NCBI GenBank assembly: GCA_030431255.1
Contig: JAUIJL010000017.1
Location: 62,001-126,000 of the forward strand
DNA length: 64,000 bases
Source: Thermoanaerobaculia bacterium
Lineage (GTDB): Bacteria; Acidobacteriota; Thermoanaerobaculia; Multivoradales; J023
Direction: 5' to 3'
Part shown: positions 34,061 through 43,092 of the stretch, piece after piece
How positions within the stretch are numbered: the first letter of the stretch is position 1
Layout of the letters: every line of letters starts with the position of its first letter
The notes under the pieces: model-generated
Seen by the model: only the letters and a program-made list of their open reading frames with translations
What the model was told of the DNA's origin: nothing
Databases searched by the model: none
Position numbers and translations under genes: made by a program

Positions 34061-34301
34061 GGCGGTGTGAGGCATTCTACCGACTCACCAAAGCACTTGG
34101 ATGTCGAAGCTTTGGAAAGCCGGATCCCGGGTGACGAGAGGTAGATGCTCAAGGAGGCTTTGAGCGGCAAGCATTCGATTGGCAGACAGAGCCGGGCATG
34201 GGCGACCGGTCTTGGTGATGATGACTTCCTCGCCGCTGTGGGCTAGATCCAGGAGCCGCGAGAGATGGGCTTTCGCTACATGGACGTTGAAGGACTTCAT
34301 A
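34061..34301. repeat. direct repeat of the 35.2-35.8 kb toxin-antitoxin locus, internally deleted
   Basis: Positions 34061-34178 match 35187-35304 almost base for base, and about 34195-34301 match about 35713-35820. Roughly 400 bp present in the right-hand copy are missing between the two matching parts. Confidence 0.9.
34085..34300 (-). pseudogene. fused antitoxin-toxin remnant (Phd N-terminus joined to PIN C-terminus)
   Basis: The 71-residue frame begins as a Phd antitoxin (MKSFNVHVAKAHLSRLLDLA ... VIITKTGRP) and, after PALSA, continues as the last 31 residues of a PIN toxin (NRMLAAQSLLEHLPLVTRDP ... VLW). Both halves are nearly identical to the intact pair at 35211-35818 (MKTFNVHEAKTHLSRLLDRA and MLAAQSLLEHLPLVTRDPAL). 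A single internal deletion joining the antitoxin start to the toxin end explains it, and the fusion happens to be in frame. It probably has no toxin activity, but the retained DNA-binding half could still bind the operator (inference). Confidence 0.85.
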
Positions 34302-34353
34302 GATCGACGGGCCTGGACGGGAAAAGTTTTGTCGGCAGACGAGCTGAAAGTGT

Positions 34354-34749
34354 TCAGGTCAGGATCATGGCGGCGACTCTAGGGATAAGCTGAAAGTGCC
34401 GGTCGAAGGTGAGGACCGTCGCCCCGGCGCGAACGGTTTGGGCGGCGATCCAGGCGTCGTTCAAGGGTACGGGGGTGCCGGCTCGGCGCAGCTCGGCGGT
34501 GAGCTCGCCGAAGATCTTCGCTACGGATTCCTCCACGGGCAGTACCGTGACCACCGGATGCTCGAGAAAGCTCGCGAGGGTCTCTTCGTTTTGTGGACGC
34601 TTTCGGCCCTGGGCAAAACCGGCATAAAGCTCGCCGAGGGTTACGGCCGGCATGCCGATCCACTCGGCCCGGTCGATCAGCTCCGTGACCTGGGCCTCGC
34701 CGCGCCGCAGCATACTGTAGGCCGAGGTGTCGAGGCAGTAGCGGCTCAA
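34354..34749 (-). CDS. VapC family PIN-domain toxin
   Basis: A 131-residue PIN RNase toxin. Key acidic residues are visible: the first in YCLDTSAYS (residues 4-12), the second in VTLGELYAGF (36-45), and the third in PLNDAWIAAQ (about 94-103), with DRHF near the end. Its closest pattern is the VapC/FitB type. The start overlaps the antitoxin stop by four bases. It is the most intact toxin of the 34-36 kb cluster together with the one at 35211, and would cleave RNA when its antitoxin is lost. Confidence 0.9.
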   Translation of the reverse strand: MSRYCLDTSAYSMLRRGEAQVTELIDRAEWIGMPAVTLGELYAGFAQGRKRPQNEETLASFLEHPVVTVLPVEESVAKIFGELTAELRRAGTPVPLNDAWIAAQTVRAGATVLTFDRHFQLIPRVAAMILT

Positions 34750-34997
34750 CGCCAGAATTCCTCGTCGATGACCTCAAACCGACGCGTGGCCTGGTGAAAT
34801 TCTTGGAGATCGTCTTCCGACCAGCCGCCGGAGAATCTCGCCAGGCCGTTGCTGCGCCGTTGCTTCGAGTCGAAGCCGAGGCCCCGTTCCAGCACATCGA
34901 TTACCGTTTGATTAAGGCTATGGCCCCGATTTTCCTTCTCGGTGCGCAAAGCCAGCGCAATGTGTTCGGGAAGGTTGCGAACCGTCAAATGACGCAT
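34746..34997 (-). CDS. FitA/Arc-type antitoxin
   Basis: An 83-residue ribbon-helix-helix antitoxin. The strand-helix start MRHLTVRNLPEHIALALR and LNQTVIDVLERGL match FitA/VapB antitoxins, followed by a toxin-binding tail (SGGWSEDDLQEFHQATRRFE). ATG 34997 is preferred over the ATG at 35024 because the family begins at this strand. It is followed directly by the toxin gene with an ATGA overlap. The 213 bases upstream to 35210 hold its promoter and no gene. Confidence 0.88.
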   Translation of the reverse strand: MRHLTVRNLPEHIALALRTEKENRGHSLNQTVIDVLERGLGFDSKQRRSNGLARFSGGWSEDDLQEFHQATRRFEVIDEEFWR

Positions 34998-35210
34998 CAG
35001 GGTCTCCTCTTGAGCGCAATGCAATCAGAAAGGGCGCATGCGATTGCATTCGCCACATCCTAGCATGAATGCAGGGCCGGTGGAGCCGGCGAGCACCGGT
35101 TCGAGCCAGACGGCCCGCCGGTCCGTCCTCATCAAGGGGGAAGCTTGCACCAAGCCCTGACCGCCGCGGGGGTCACCATCGAACCTGGCGGTGTGATGCA
35201 TTCTACCGAC

Positions 35211-35597
35211 TCACCAAAGCACTTCGATGTCGAAGCTTTTTAAAGCCGGATCCCGGGTGACGAGAGGTAGATGCTCAAGAAGGCTTTGAGCGGCAAGCAT
35301 TCGGTCGAAAGGATCCCGATGATCCTGTGGAAAGCCGCCGGCGAGTCGGCCGTGCTCAAGAGTGACGGTTAGCTCCTGGAATCCGGCCCGTCTCACCCAG
35401 CCTTCAAAGTCCTGTAGTAGCTCTTCGGCCGCGGGCAGCTTGCCCAGTCGATGTTTGGTGGAGATTTCCCAGGCGCTGGCAGCCGAGATCAGAATCAGGT
35501 GATCCGGCTCCACGATGAGGTCGCGGGCGGTGAGCGAGAGCTTCGGGTCGTCGAAAAGCCACCAAAGCAGAACGTGAGTGTCGAGCAGAAACCTCAC
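35211..35597 (-). CDS. VapC-like PIN-domain toxin
   Basis: A 128-residue PIN toxin with a full set of motifs: MRFLLDTHVLLWWL, SAASAWEISTKHRLGKLP with the second acidic residue, QDHRDPFDRMLAAQSL, and LVTRDPALKSFDIEVLW. It serves as the intact reference for the damaged copies at 16473-16802 and 34085-34300. The start overlaps the antitoxin stop by four bases (ATGA). Expected to cleave specific RNAs; target unknown. Confidence 0.9.
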   Translation of the reverse strand: MRFLLDTHVLLWWLFDDPKLSLTARDLIVEPDHLILISAASAWEISTKHRLGKLPAAEELLQDFEGWVRRAGFQELTVTLEHGRLAGGFPQDHRDPFDRMLAAQSLLEHLPLVTRDPALKSFDIEVLW

Positions 35598-35818
35598 TGT
35601 TCCCAGGCTTCCAACTCATCTTCGGGTAGAGGCTCAAAAAAAGCATCGCCGACTTCCCCTTGCAGCAAGCCGGGAGATCGGCGTGGAGGCGATTCGAGAG
35701 GACACAGCCGAGCATAGGGGCGACCGTTCTTGGCGATGATGACTTCCTCGCCGCTGTGGGCTCGATCCAGGAGCCGTGAAAGATGGGTTTTCGCTTCATG
35801 GACGTTGAAGGTCTTCAT
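35594..35818 (-). CDS. Phd/YefM-type antitoxin
   Basis: A 74-residue antitoxin with the Phd N-terminus (MKTFNVHEAKTHLSRLLDRA, then SGEEVIIAKNGRPYARL) and an acidic C-terminus (FFEPLPEDELEAWEQ). First gene of the pair, overlapping the PIN toxin by four bases. The duplicate at 34085-34300 carries the same N-terminus fused to the toxin end. The pair would be autoregulated from a promoter just right of 35820. Confidence 0.9.
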   Translation of the reverse strand: MKTFNVHEAKTHLSRLLDRAHSGEEVIIAKNGRPYARLCPLESPPRRSPGLLQGEVGDAFFEPLPEDELEAWEQ

Positions 35819-35903
35819 AGGTTTAGCTTAGTCTAGTCTGATGACTAAGTCTATGAGTTGGCTCTGGAGCCCGCCGGGTTCATGGTCAGCCCTCATCAAA
35901 AAG

Positions 35904-35928
35904 CCCCGCTTCCGAATGGGAAGCGGGG
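35904..35928 (-). terminator. terminator of the Notum/pectin-acetylesterase-like gene
   Basis: On the minus strand a 10-bp perfect stem (CCCCGCTTCC with GGAAGCGGGG) and a five-base loop are followed by five T. It lies about 40 bases past the stop of the gene at 35970. Confidence 0.88.
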
Positions 35929-35969
35929 TTGAGGGCTTGTCCGAGTTGCGGCTCAAACCGCAGAGACGG

Positions 35970-37511
35970 TCAGTATTGGCAGGCCGGTCCGGCGCTGAAT
36001 TGGGTCACCGGATCGAAGATCGGGTGATTCTGCAGGGTCGGATCGCCGACGTCGCCGGTGTCTAGGGTGCGGTGCACGCCCAATGGGTTGGTGTACCAAT
36101 CCCAGATCGCGTCGTGGGCGTTCTGGGCGGCGCTGACCGCGACCCAAGCGGGCATGGTGTCGGGGGTGGTGTGGAGGCCGAAGGGAATGTTGGCTTCCAG
36201 ACCGACGTGCTGGCCGCAGCGGGGTCCGAAGATACCCGTGACGCTGTTCAGAGGATCGGTGTAGAGCTGCTCGAGGCTCTCCCGGGCGAGGACCGTAAAG
36301 TCGTCCTCGGTGGTGACCCGTCCGAATTGACCGACCATCAAACGCTCACCGGTGGGCCAGCCGCCATCCCATTTCTTATCGACCACACCGTCTTCGAGAT
36401 CGAGGCGGATGAAGGTCTCGGTTTCGAGCAGGGGCACGCCGCCGTAGCGCAGGGTGAGCAGCGGACCGAAGTAGGAGCAGCGATCGAGGCGTCCCATGGG
36501 CTCGTAGACCGCGCGGCAGCTTTCGTCGACGAAGGCGTCGACATCGAAGTTCCAGCCCGTGCTCCAGGAGTCGAGGGACATGGTGATGCGCTTCGAGTAG
36601 TAGAGCTGATCGCCGATCAGATCGCCGTCCTCATCGATCCAGATGTTGTTGTTCACCAAAGCGCTGTCGGTCATGTCGAGGTTGGCGTCGAGCACCAGCG
36701 ACTTATTGGCTGCGGGCAATGGGGCCATAAACCAATCGACGTTTTGTAGCGCGCCCTTGGCGCCGGCGGAGGTGCCGGTGAACATCACGTCGGTGGCGGT
36801 ATCGAGGTTCGCCACCGTCGTGCCGCAGTCGGTGGTCCAGGCGGGATTCGGATTGGTTTTGCGCAACATGCTGCGCATCGCTTCTAGGATGTTGTGACCC
36901 TGCTGGTGGATGGAAAAGTTATTTGCGCCGAGATAGCTGACGTTATTGGCTCTTCCCATCCAACTGTCGGAGCTGCAGTAGTTGGCCCAGACGTGGGTCC
37001 AATCGCTGAAGTCGTTGCTCGGGCTGATGTTGAATTGACCACCGGCGTCGGCAAACATCGGCAAATCGATCACCCCGTCGGCATTCCAATCCGTGCTCAT
37101 TTTATTGGCCTGGTAGGGCAAAGCACCCTGCTGACCACACCAGCGTTCCTGACAGCTCTGGTTGTCGGCGCAGCGGCCACCGCCCTGGGTGTGCACGATC
37201 CATTTATCGGCATCGGCTCCGACGCCGGGGCGGACGTAGAAGACGCCCGGGGTGCCGTCGTTACAGACCGCGTTTGGAAAGTCGGCGGTGGGGATGGTGA
37301 CCCGGAGCAAGCAATTGCTGGTGGCTGGATTGCAGGCGGAGAGCTGGGACGCGCCGCCGGGAACGCTCGCACCGGCCCCGCACATAGCGCCCCATCCGGC
37401 GGTGCCCGGCGGGCCGAATACCGTGGAAATATTCGGTTGGGCCTGGGCGGCCAAGGCCGAGAAAAGAAGCATCGTCGTGATCGAGAAAATCTTGAAGAAG
37501 TCGGAAGTCAT
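35970..37511 (-). CDS. secreted pectin acetylesterase / Notum-like hydrolase
   Basis: A 513-residue exported serine hydrolase of the pectin acetylesterase/Notum family, which removes acetyl groups from polysaccharides or acyl groups from protein. A signal peptide (ITTMLLFSALAAQAQ) is followed by GGGRCADNQSCQERW, the WANYCSSDSWMG block and the nucleophile elbow FTGTSAGAKGAL near residues 249-260. Multiple cysteines suggest disulfides, consistent with an extracytoplasmic location. A strong terminator follows it. The 427-base gap to the divergent alkylsulfatase gene (37512-37938) contains no gene and probably both promoters; it has a small hairpin at 37544-37561. Confidence 0.87.
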   Translation of the reverse strand: MTSDFFKIFSITTMLLFSALAAQAQPNISTVFGPPGTAGWGAMCGAGASVPGGASQLSACNPATSNCLLRVTIPTADFPNAVCNDGTPGVFYVRPGVGADADKWIVHTQGGGRCADNQSCQERWCGQQGALPYQANKMSTDWNADGVIDLPMFADAGGQFNISPSNDFSDWTHVWANYCSSDSWMGRANNVSYLGANNFSIHQQGHNILEAMRSMLRKTNPNPAWTTDCGTTVANLDTATDVMFTGTSAGAKGALQNVDWFMAPLPAANKSLVLDANLDMTDSALVNNNIWIDEDGDLIGDQLYYSKRITMSLDSWSTGWNFDVDAFVDESCRAVYEPMGRLDRCSYFGPLLTLRYGGVPLLETETFIRLDLEDGVVDKKWDGGWPTGERLMVGQFGRVTTEDDFTVLARESLEQLYTDPLNSVTGIFGPRCGQHVGLEANIPFGLHTTPDTMPAWVAVSAAQNAHDAIWDWYTNPLGVHRTLDTGDVGDPTLQNHPIFDPVTQFSAGPACQY

Positions 37512-37938
37512 GATCTATCTCCAGGTTGTCATTCTTGGTAGTGAGCCGGTCATCACCGGCTGTCGGGAGGTAGGGCGCGGCAGATGATCGAATCCCGCCG
37601 GCCGATTTAAAAAAATTCTTCGCAGCCGCTGATCCCAGCTCTATTCCGCTAAAGCTCGACCTAGCTCGACGAAGCCCCGACAAAGCTCGGCATGGCGGCG
37701 TTCGGCTGGAGGTGACCCAGTGGGTCTTGTTCGAAAAGGCTTGTTTCTAAGGGTTATCGGTCTTGGATGCCCGGGTTTGGCGCTGTCCGAGGCATGCTAA
37801 GGAGGGCAGCAAGATCGCTAATACGAGGGGAAAAGGCTTGGCACATGGCTTGCTCTATGAGCTTCTCGAAGCCGACAGCCTGACCACGCCCCCCCCAGGG
37901 TGTCAATGAAAAGCCCTCGATGTTTTTTGGAGAAGATA

Positions 37939-40341
37939 ATGAAGTGTTGGACAAGAGTTTTCAGCGTTGCCTTCTTGTGCTTGGGACTTTTGCCTGTTTC
38001 TGCTTTGGGACAGGGAGATGTTGGAATAACAATTGAGGATCGGCTGGATCAGCGTGCCGACCCTTCAGGGTGGACGAAGCGCGTCAATGCCGGGTATCAG
38101 CGCTACTTGTGGAATAGCAAAGGCGCCCAAGACGAGACCCGAGATTTCCTCGACGCCCAGCGGGGGCGTATCGCCAAGCTGGATCCACTAGTGATCACCG
38201 AGGGCGACTGCAAAAAAGGGCAGGCCGAGCTTTGCAAAACCATTTGGGATCTGACCGCCTATGAATTTCTAAACCCTCATATTGCCGACACTGAAATTCC
38301 CGAGGTGCCCTATGGCCCTCATGATTTTTCGGAGGTTCCCGACTCTGCAAATCCCAGCCTATGGCGGAATGCGGTGCTCAATACGATCCATGGTGTGTTC
38401 GAAGTGGTGGAGGGAGAAATCTACCAGGTTCGAGGATACGATCTTTCTAATATGTCGGCGATCAAGGGCGACCACGGGTGGATCATCATCGACCCGCTGA
38501 CCACTGAGGAAACCGCCAAGGCGGCGCTCGACAACCTGAATGCCGCCTACGCGGCCGACACTGAGCTCGAGCCTCTTCCGGTCTCGGCCGTGATCTTCAC
38601 CCACAGTCATGTCGACCACTTCGGTGGAGTTGGTGGGCTCGCTAAGAGTCAGGCGGGTGTGTTGGAGGGAGCTCGGATCTATGCCCCAGTGGGATTTGTA
38701 GAGGAGTCGGTCAGCGAGAACGTGATCGTCGGCAATGCGATGGGTCGTCGGGCCACGTATATGTACGGCCCCTTGCTGCGGCGCGGCCCGAAGGGACAGA
38801 TCGACGGAGGTTTGGGCAAGAGCACTCCGGCCGGCACCACCGGGCTCGCCGCGCCCGATTGTCTCATTGGAACCGGCACGTTCTCCGGTGATTGCGGGGA
38901 TTCTGCCGACTGGCACACCGGCGAAGCAGGCTGGGATCCCACTGCGGGCTGGGGACCCAATGAAGCTTTTCAGAAAGTCCTCAACGGGTTGATCGACGGT
39001 GTCGAGATTCAATTCCAAAACGTTCCCGGCTCCGAGGCACCGGCGGAGATGTTGTTCTACTTTCCCGAGCTGCAAGCCCTGTGCGCGTCCGAGGACGTCA
39101 CCCACACTTTCCACAACGTGTTGACGTTGCGCGGTGCCAACGTTCGCGACTCCCTGATGTGGGCCAAATATCTCCATGAGACCTTGAAGTATTTCGCCGA
39201 CGCCGAGGTGATTTTCGCCTCCCACCATTGGCCCACCTGGAATAAGAAGCCGAACAGCACCGAGCCGGTGGACCCCGAGGTGCCCAATCGAGTGGCCGAG
39301 ATCATCGAGCAGCAGCGGGATCTCTACCGATATATCCATGATCAAAGCGTCCGTCTGACCAATAAGGGTTACACCATCCAAGAGGTGGGTGAAATGGTGA
39401 AGCTCCCACCTGAGCTTGGAAAGCAATGGTTCAACCGCAGCTACTACGGCACGGTCAACCACAACGCCAAAGCGGTCTACCAACGCTACATCGGATGGTT
39501 CGACGGCAATCCGGCGTCCCTGCATCAGCTGCCGCCGGTGCTGGCGGCCCAGGAATACGTGCGCTACATGGGTGGTGTTGGAGCAATTCTCGATCTGGCC
39601 AAAGACGACTACGACAACGGCAAATACCGGTGGGTCGCCATGGTCTTGAACCACGTGGTGTTCAGCGCTCCGAGAGACCTAGCATCCATCGGCGACTCGC
39701 CGGGGCCCATTGAGCAAGCTCGCCTGCTGCTAGCCGACACCTACGACCAGCTCGCCTATCAGGCGGAATCCGGTCCCTGGCGCAACTTCTACCTCACCGG
39801 TGCCATGGAGCTGCGCAACGGGGTCTTGCCCTTGCCGGCGGTGAAGACCTTCACCCGAGAGACCGTGGAAGCCATGAACCTGGAAATGGTTTTCGATTTC
39901 ATGGCCGTGCACATCAACGGATTAGACGCGGGATCCATGGACCACTTGCTGGGCATCGAATTTTGGCAGTCGGGCACCGCCGATGCTCAGGGGATCGGCG
40001 CCGACCCGATGACCGCACCCTCGACCCTTCACTTGAAGAACGGCGTGCTCAATTACGACATCGGCAAGGTGGAGTCCGGGGTGGCGGCGACCATGAAAAT
40101 GACCCGCAGCTTCCTCAACAACTTGGTGATGGGCGAGGACGCCGACGGCAATCCTCTGGACCCGAGCACTCTTTTCTGTGCCGGCGGCGTGCAGACCGGA
40201 TCGCCCGAGGCGGAAAACTGCATTGTGGTGGAAGGAAGCCAATCGGCGGTCGACGACCTCTTCAGCGTCCTCGACTCCTTCGACTTCTGGTTCGAGATCG
40301 TGGGTCCGGGCACGCCGATACAGACCGTGCCGTTGCATTGA
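37939..40341 (+). CDS. secreted alkylsulfatase, metallo-beta-lactamase fold (SdsA1-like)
   Basis: An 800-residue exported enzyme predicted to hydrolyse alkyl sulfates to alcohol and sulfate. ATG 37939 has GGAG upstream and starts a clean signal peptide (VFSVAFLCLGLLPVSALGQ). The zinc motif THSHVDHFGG lies near residues 220-229, with further histidines in ASHHWPTW. The middle region has the alkylsulfatase dimerisation pattern (NHNAKAVYQRYIGWFDGNP), and the last 130 residues resemble the SCP2-like lipid-binding domain of the family. It is longer than typical SdsA1 (about 650). An insertion after residue 295 is rich in glycine and cysteine (APDCLIGTGTFSGDCGDS). A perfect hairpin follows the stop. 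Confidence 0.9.
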   Translation: MKCWTRVFSVAFLCLGLLPVSALGQGDVGITIEDRLDQRADPSGWTKRVNAGYQRYLWNSKGAQDETRDFLDAQRGRIAKLDPLVITEGDCKKGQAELCKTIWDLTAYEFLNPHIADTEIPEVPYGPHDFSEVPDSANPSLWRNAVLNTIHGVFEVVEGEIYQVRGYDLSNMSAIKGDHGWIIIDPLTTEETAKAALDNLNAAYAADTELEPLPVSAVIFTHSHVDHFGGVGGLAKSQAGVLEGARIYAPVGFVEESVSENVIVGNAMGRRATYMYGPLLRRGPKGQIDGGLGKSTPAGTTGLAAPDCLIGTGTFSGDCGDSADWHTGEAGWDPTAGWGPNEAFQKVLNGLIDGVEIQFQNVPGSEAPAEMLFYFPELQALCASEDVTHTFHNVLTLRGANVRDSLMWAKYLHETLKYFADAEVIFASHHWPTWNKKPNSTEPVDPEVPNRVAEIIEQQRDLYRYIHDQSVRLTNKGYTIQEVGEMVKLPPELGKQWFNRSYYGTVNHNAKAVYQRYIGWFDGNPASLHQLPPVLAAQEYVRYMGGVGAILDLAKDDYDNGKYRWVAMVLNHVVFSAPRDLASIGDSPGPIEQARLLLADTYDQLAYQAESGPWRNFYLTGAMELRNGVLPLPAVKTFTRETVEAMNLEMVFDFMAVHINGLDAGSMDHLLGIEFWQSGTADAQGIGADPMTAPSTLHLKNGVLNYDIGKVESGVAATMKMTRSFLNNLVMGEDADGNPLDPSTLFCAGGVQTGSPEAENCIVVEGSQSAVDDLFSVLDSFDFWFEIVGPGTPIQTVPLH

Positions 40342-40370
40342 TCTGATTGGATAGAGGGAGATGCCTTGAA

Positions 40371-40410
40371 AGAGAGCCGTGTCGCGGACGAATCCGCGAC
40401 ACGGCTCTCT
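40371..40410. terminator. bidirectional terminator, 18-bp perfect stem
   Basis: A perfect 18-bp stem (40371-40388 with 40393-40410) with a four-base loop, TTT on the plus side and TTTC on the minus side. It lies between two convergent genes, the alkylsulfatase and the PKD-containing hydrolase, and probably ends both. Confidence 0.9.
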
Positions 40411-40463
40411 TTTATTGGCGCTGTCGATCACCCGGCTTCCTGGGTCGGACTGACCGGGGCGGC

Positions 40464-42941
40464 TCAGAGGGGATCGCCGGGATCCGTTAGGAAAACGAAT
40501 CGCGTGGCGGTGTCGGTCAAGGTCGGTCCGGTGGAGGTGATGGTGAGGGTAATGTGGTAGATGCCGGCAGCGGTGAAGGTGGTGCTGATGTTTTGTCCAT
40601 AGAGGGTCAAATCGCTACCCACCGGGCGGTCGATGTCCCATCGATATTGCACGATAGAGCCACTTTGCACGGTGCTGCACGAGGCGTCGAGCAGCGTCAA
40701 CGCCGGCACGTAGGGCCGCGTAGGCGTGACGGTCGCGCATGCCTCGATGGGGTCCGGGATCCAAATTCGAGCGTTGGCCGCCATTTGCACGTTGCGGTTG
40801 GCGTCGGACAGCTGGAACGGATGGAACATGTCGGGGGTGTGGCATTGAGCAGTCTCGATTCCCAGGTCATGCCCGCCCGCCAGCTCGCCTTCTTGCAGCG
40901 ACACCACGCCGTCGTCCCGACCGGGGATGAGCGCCGAGGTGAGCGCGTTGCAGGGCAGCAGGGTGCCGCGGGTGCGGTAGTAGTAGGCCTTGTCGCGTGC
41001 CGCCGAAGGGATGCCGGCCAGCCACACCGCGGCCCCAATATGGGTCAGATCGGCGACCACGGGGCAGAAACGGTCCTCGAGATTCAGCAAGTCGATGATC
41101 GTGTCGAGGGCGGCCCGATCGTTCATCAGGGCCGAGCCGTTGAACGGTGTGCCCACCGACTGCATCGGTCGGGGCGCCAGGCTGGTGTCGAGCCCGCTCC
41201 AATAGTAGTTGTAGAGGTGCAGCGACGCCATGCCGCCTTGGCTGTGGGAGACGGTGCTGAAATGGTCGATATTGAAAGTTTGCCACCACAGCTCCACGGC
41301 GAATTGATGGTTGCTGCGGGCCTGGCCGAAGTCGGAGAAAATTCGCCGCGGCTGAGCGAACGGGTTTTGGTAGGCGCTCCACACGTTGCCGGAGCAATAA
41401 CCGTGCACCAGCACGATGGTCTCTCGCGGGGTCGACTTGGCCGCCGCGGCCGGTGGTTCATCCAAGTCGAGAGGTCGAGGGCCGAACAACATGGCTTCGT
41501 CGGGCTCCAGATCCAGCCGCTTGGCCGGGTAGACCCACGACGTCGGAGCGATGGTCTCGAGCGGCAGCTCGGCCGTGCCGGCAAACGGCACCGACGAGTC
41601 CACGTCCACGAGACGCAGATTCTGCAGTCGATAAGGTGGGCGGGCACCGGCTTTGGCCAACCAGCGGCTGTCGAGTCGTATGGGCAGCACGGGTCCTTCG
41701 GCGGTGTCTTCGACGTGTTTGATGCCACCGACCCAAGCCACCGGCAGCGGTAAGCCGTCGGCGTCGTGGCCCCAAAGCTCGGCGTAAACCATCGCCTGCT
41801 CGGATCCGCCGCGGCTGAAATCCAGACGGCTCACCGGCAGATCGATTTGAAGCCGCTGGGTCTCACCGGCCATCTTTGAAGGATCTGGGTCGGCGGTCCG
41901 CAGGAATACAGCTCTGTCTTCAGCGGCAAGAGCTAGGGACGGCTGGATCACCTGCACCAAAACCGATGTGGATCGTTCGATCACCCGCCCTTGATCGTCG
42001 AATGCTCTCAGCCGTAGGTCGAAGCGGTGCAGGCCCGCCATCTCCGGCATCACCTGAAAGCTCAGACCAGCGGATTCGGCGGATTTGGCGCTGCCCGCCG
42101 AAGCGGTGAGCACGGTGTCGAGAGTGCCGTCGGCGCGGCTCCAGCTGCGACGGGAGCCGTCGGCCGCGGTCGCCGTCAGCTGAAGCTGATCGACAAAGAA
42201 GTCAAAACCCTTCTGGTCCTGGCCCGGCAGGTCCTGGCTTGTTTCGGTGCCGTCTCCGAGATCGCGCTGTAGAGCGGCTTGCAGGGTGATCGGTTGGCCC
42301 ACAAGGGTGTCCAGCTTGCTGCTCCAAAGACTCAGAGACCAAGGGCTTTGATCGGTCACCACCACGAAACCGGCGGTTTGGCTCACTCTTTCTGTGCCTT
42401 CGGATGACTGCACCTGCAAGCGCCAAGAGCCGCCTTCACTCGGGCCGCTGAACGACCAAGTTTTGAGTGGCTCGACGGGTGTCAAGTCGGCGTCGTGAGC
42501 CGATTTGTTTTCGGCAGGGCTGAGACCCAAGCCTTCCAAACCGGCTTCCTGCCATGCCGCGGATTTTCCGAGCCATCGGCCCTCGGGGTTTTGTAGATCC
42601 AGCTGCCAGCCGGCCCGACCTACCACGGTCAGCTTGAAGTCGCCGGCCGGATCCACGTGGAATTCTCGGCTCCAGCTGCCGTCGGCGGCGAGCTCCACGG
42701 GAATGAGATCGGTTTTTGAGCCGACCGCATGATCGGCGGGGTCCGGCAGCCCCATCCAACCGAAATCCGAAGGAGGACCCACGAGCTCTTTCACCAGAGG
42801 GCCATCGGCGGCCAGCGAGGCGCCGGTGCCGAGGGTGATGAGAGCACAGCCGAGCAGAGCGGCGTGGCGGGCGAGCCAAGAGAGAGCTCTTCTGCCACGT
42901 GGTTGATGGGGTCGTGACCGTTGAAAGTGTTTGTTGAGCAT
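40464..42941 (-). CDS. secreted alpha/beta hydrolase with PKD-like C-terminus
   Basis: An 825-residue exported protein. ATG 42941 has GGAGA about six bases upstream; the signal peptide lies around ARHAALLGCALITLGTG. Residues about 40-500 are beta-rich, perhaps binding modules. A lipase-like alpha/beta hydrolase domain follows: the oxyanion region ETIVLVHGYCSGN and the nucleophile elbow VSHSQGGMASLHLYNYY. The C-terminus has a PKD-like module (LLDASCSTVQSGSIVQYRWD ... AGIYHITLTIT). Probably an extracellular lipase or esterase. Cysteines near the elbow suggest disulfides. Confidence 0.82.
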   Translation of the reverse strand: MLNKHFQRSRPHQPRGRRALSWLARHAALLGCALITLGTGASLAADGPLVKELVGPPSDFGWMGLPDPADHAVGSKTDLIPVELAADGSWSREFHVDPAGDFKLTVVGRAGWQLDLQNPEGRWLGKSAAWQEAGLEGLGLSPAENKSAHDADLTPVEPLKTWSFSGPSEGGSWRLQVQSSEGTERVSQTAGFVVVTDQSPWSLSLWSSKLDTLVGQPITLQAALQRDLGDGTETSQDLPGQDQKGFDFFVDQLQLTATAADGSRRSWSRADGTLDTVLTASAGSAKSAESAGLSFQVMPEMAGLHRFDLRLRAFDDQGRVIERSTSVLVQVIQPSLALAAEDRAVFLRTADPDPSKMAGETQRLQIDLPVSRLDFSRGGSEQAMVYAELWGHDADGLPLPVAWVGGIKHVEDTAEGPVLPIRLDSRWLAKAGARPPYRLQNLRLVDVDSSVPFAGTAELPLETIAPTSWVYPAKRLDLEPDEAMLFGPRPLDLDEPPAAAAKSTPRETIVLVHGYCSGNVWSAYQNPFAQPRRIFSDFGQARSNHQFAVELWWQTFNIDHFSTVSHSQGGMASLHLYNYYWSGLDTSLAPRPMQSVGTPFNGSALMNDRAALDTIIDLLNLEDRFCPVVADLTHIGAAVWLAGIPSAARDKAYYYRTRGTLLPCNALTSALIPGRDDGVVSLQEGELAGGHDLGIETAQCHTPDMFHPFQLSDANRNVQMAANARIWIPDPIEACATVTPTRPYVPALTLLDASCSTVQSGSIVQYRWDIDRPVGSDLTLYGQNISTTFTAAGIYHITLTITSTGPTLTDTATRFVFLTDPGDPL

Positions 42942-43032
42942 GGGTGTCTCCGTCCAGGGGTTGTTGTGACCTGTCAACCCTCACGCGGAATCGGTGGATT
43001 TTTTGGCTCACGTCTTTCACCGATGAGCGGGC

Positions 43033-43070
43033 AAAAAAAAGCCGTGACGCGGAATTACCCGCGACACGGC
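43033..43070 (-). terminator. terminator of the thrombospondin-repeat gene
   Basis: On the minus strand a 12-bp stem with one mismatch (GCCGTGTCGCGG with CCGCGTCACGGC) is followed by eight T. It sits just past the stop of the gene at 43093. Confidence 0.92.
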
Positions 43071-43092
43071 CCGTTTGGTTGCGCGGCCGAGA

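Noticed and set aside
33354-34070. Plus-strand open frame opposite the serine ammonia-lyase gene
   Set aside because: Antisense shadow without domain or ribosome site.
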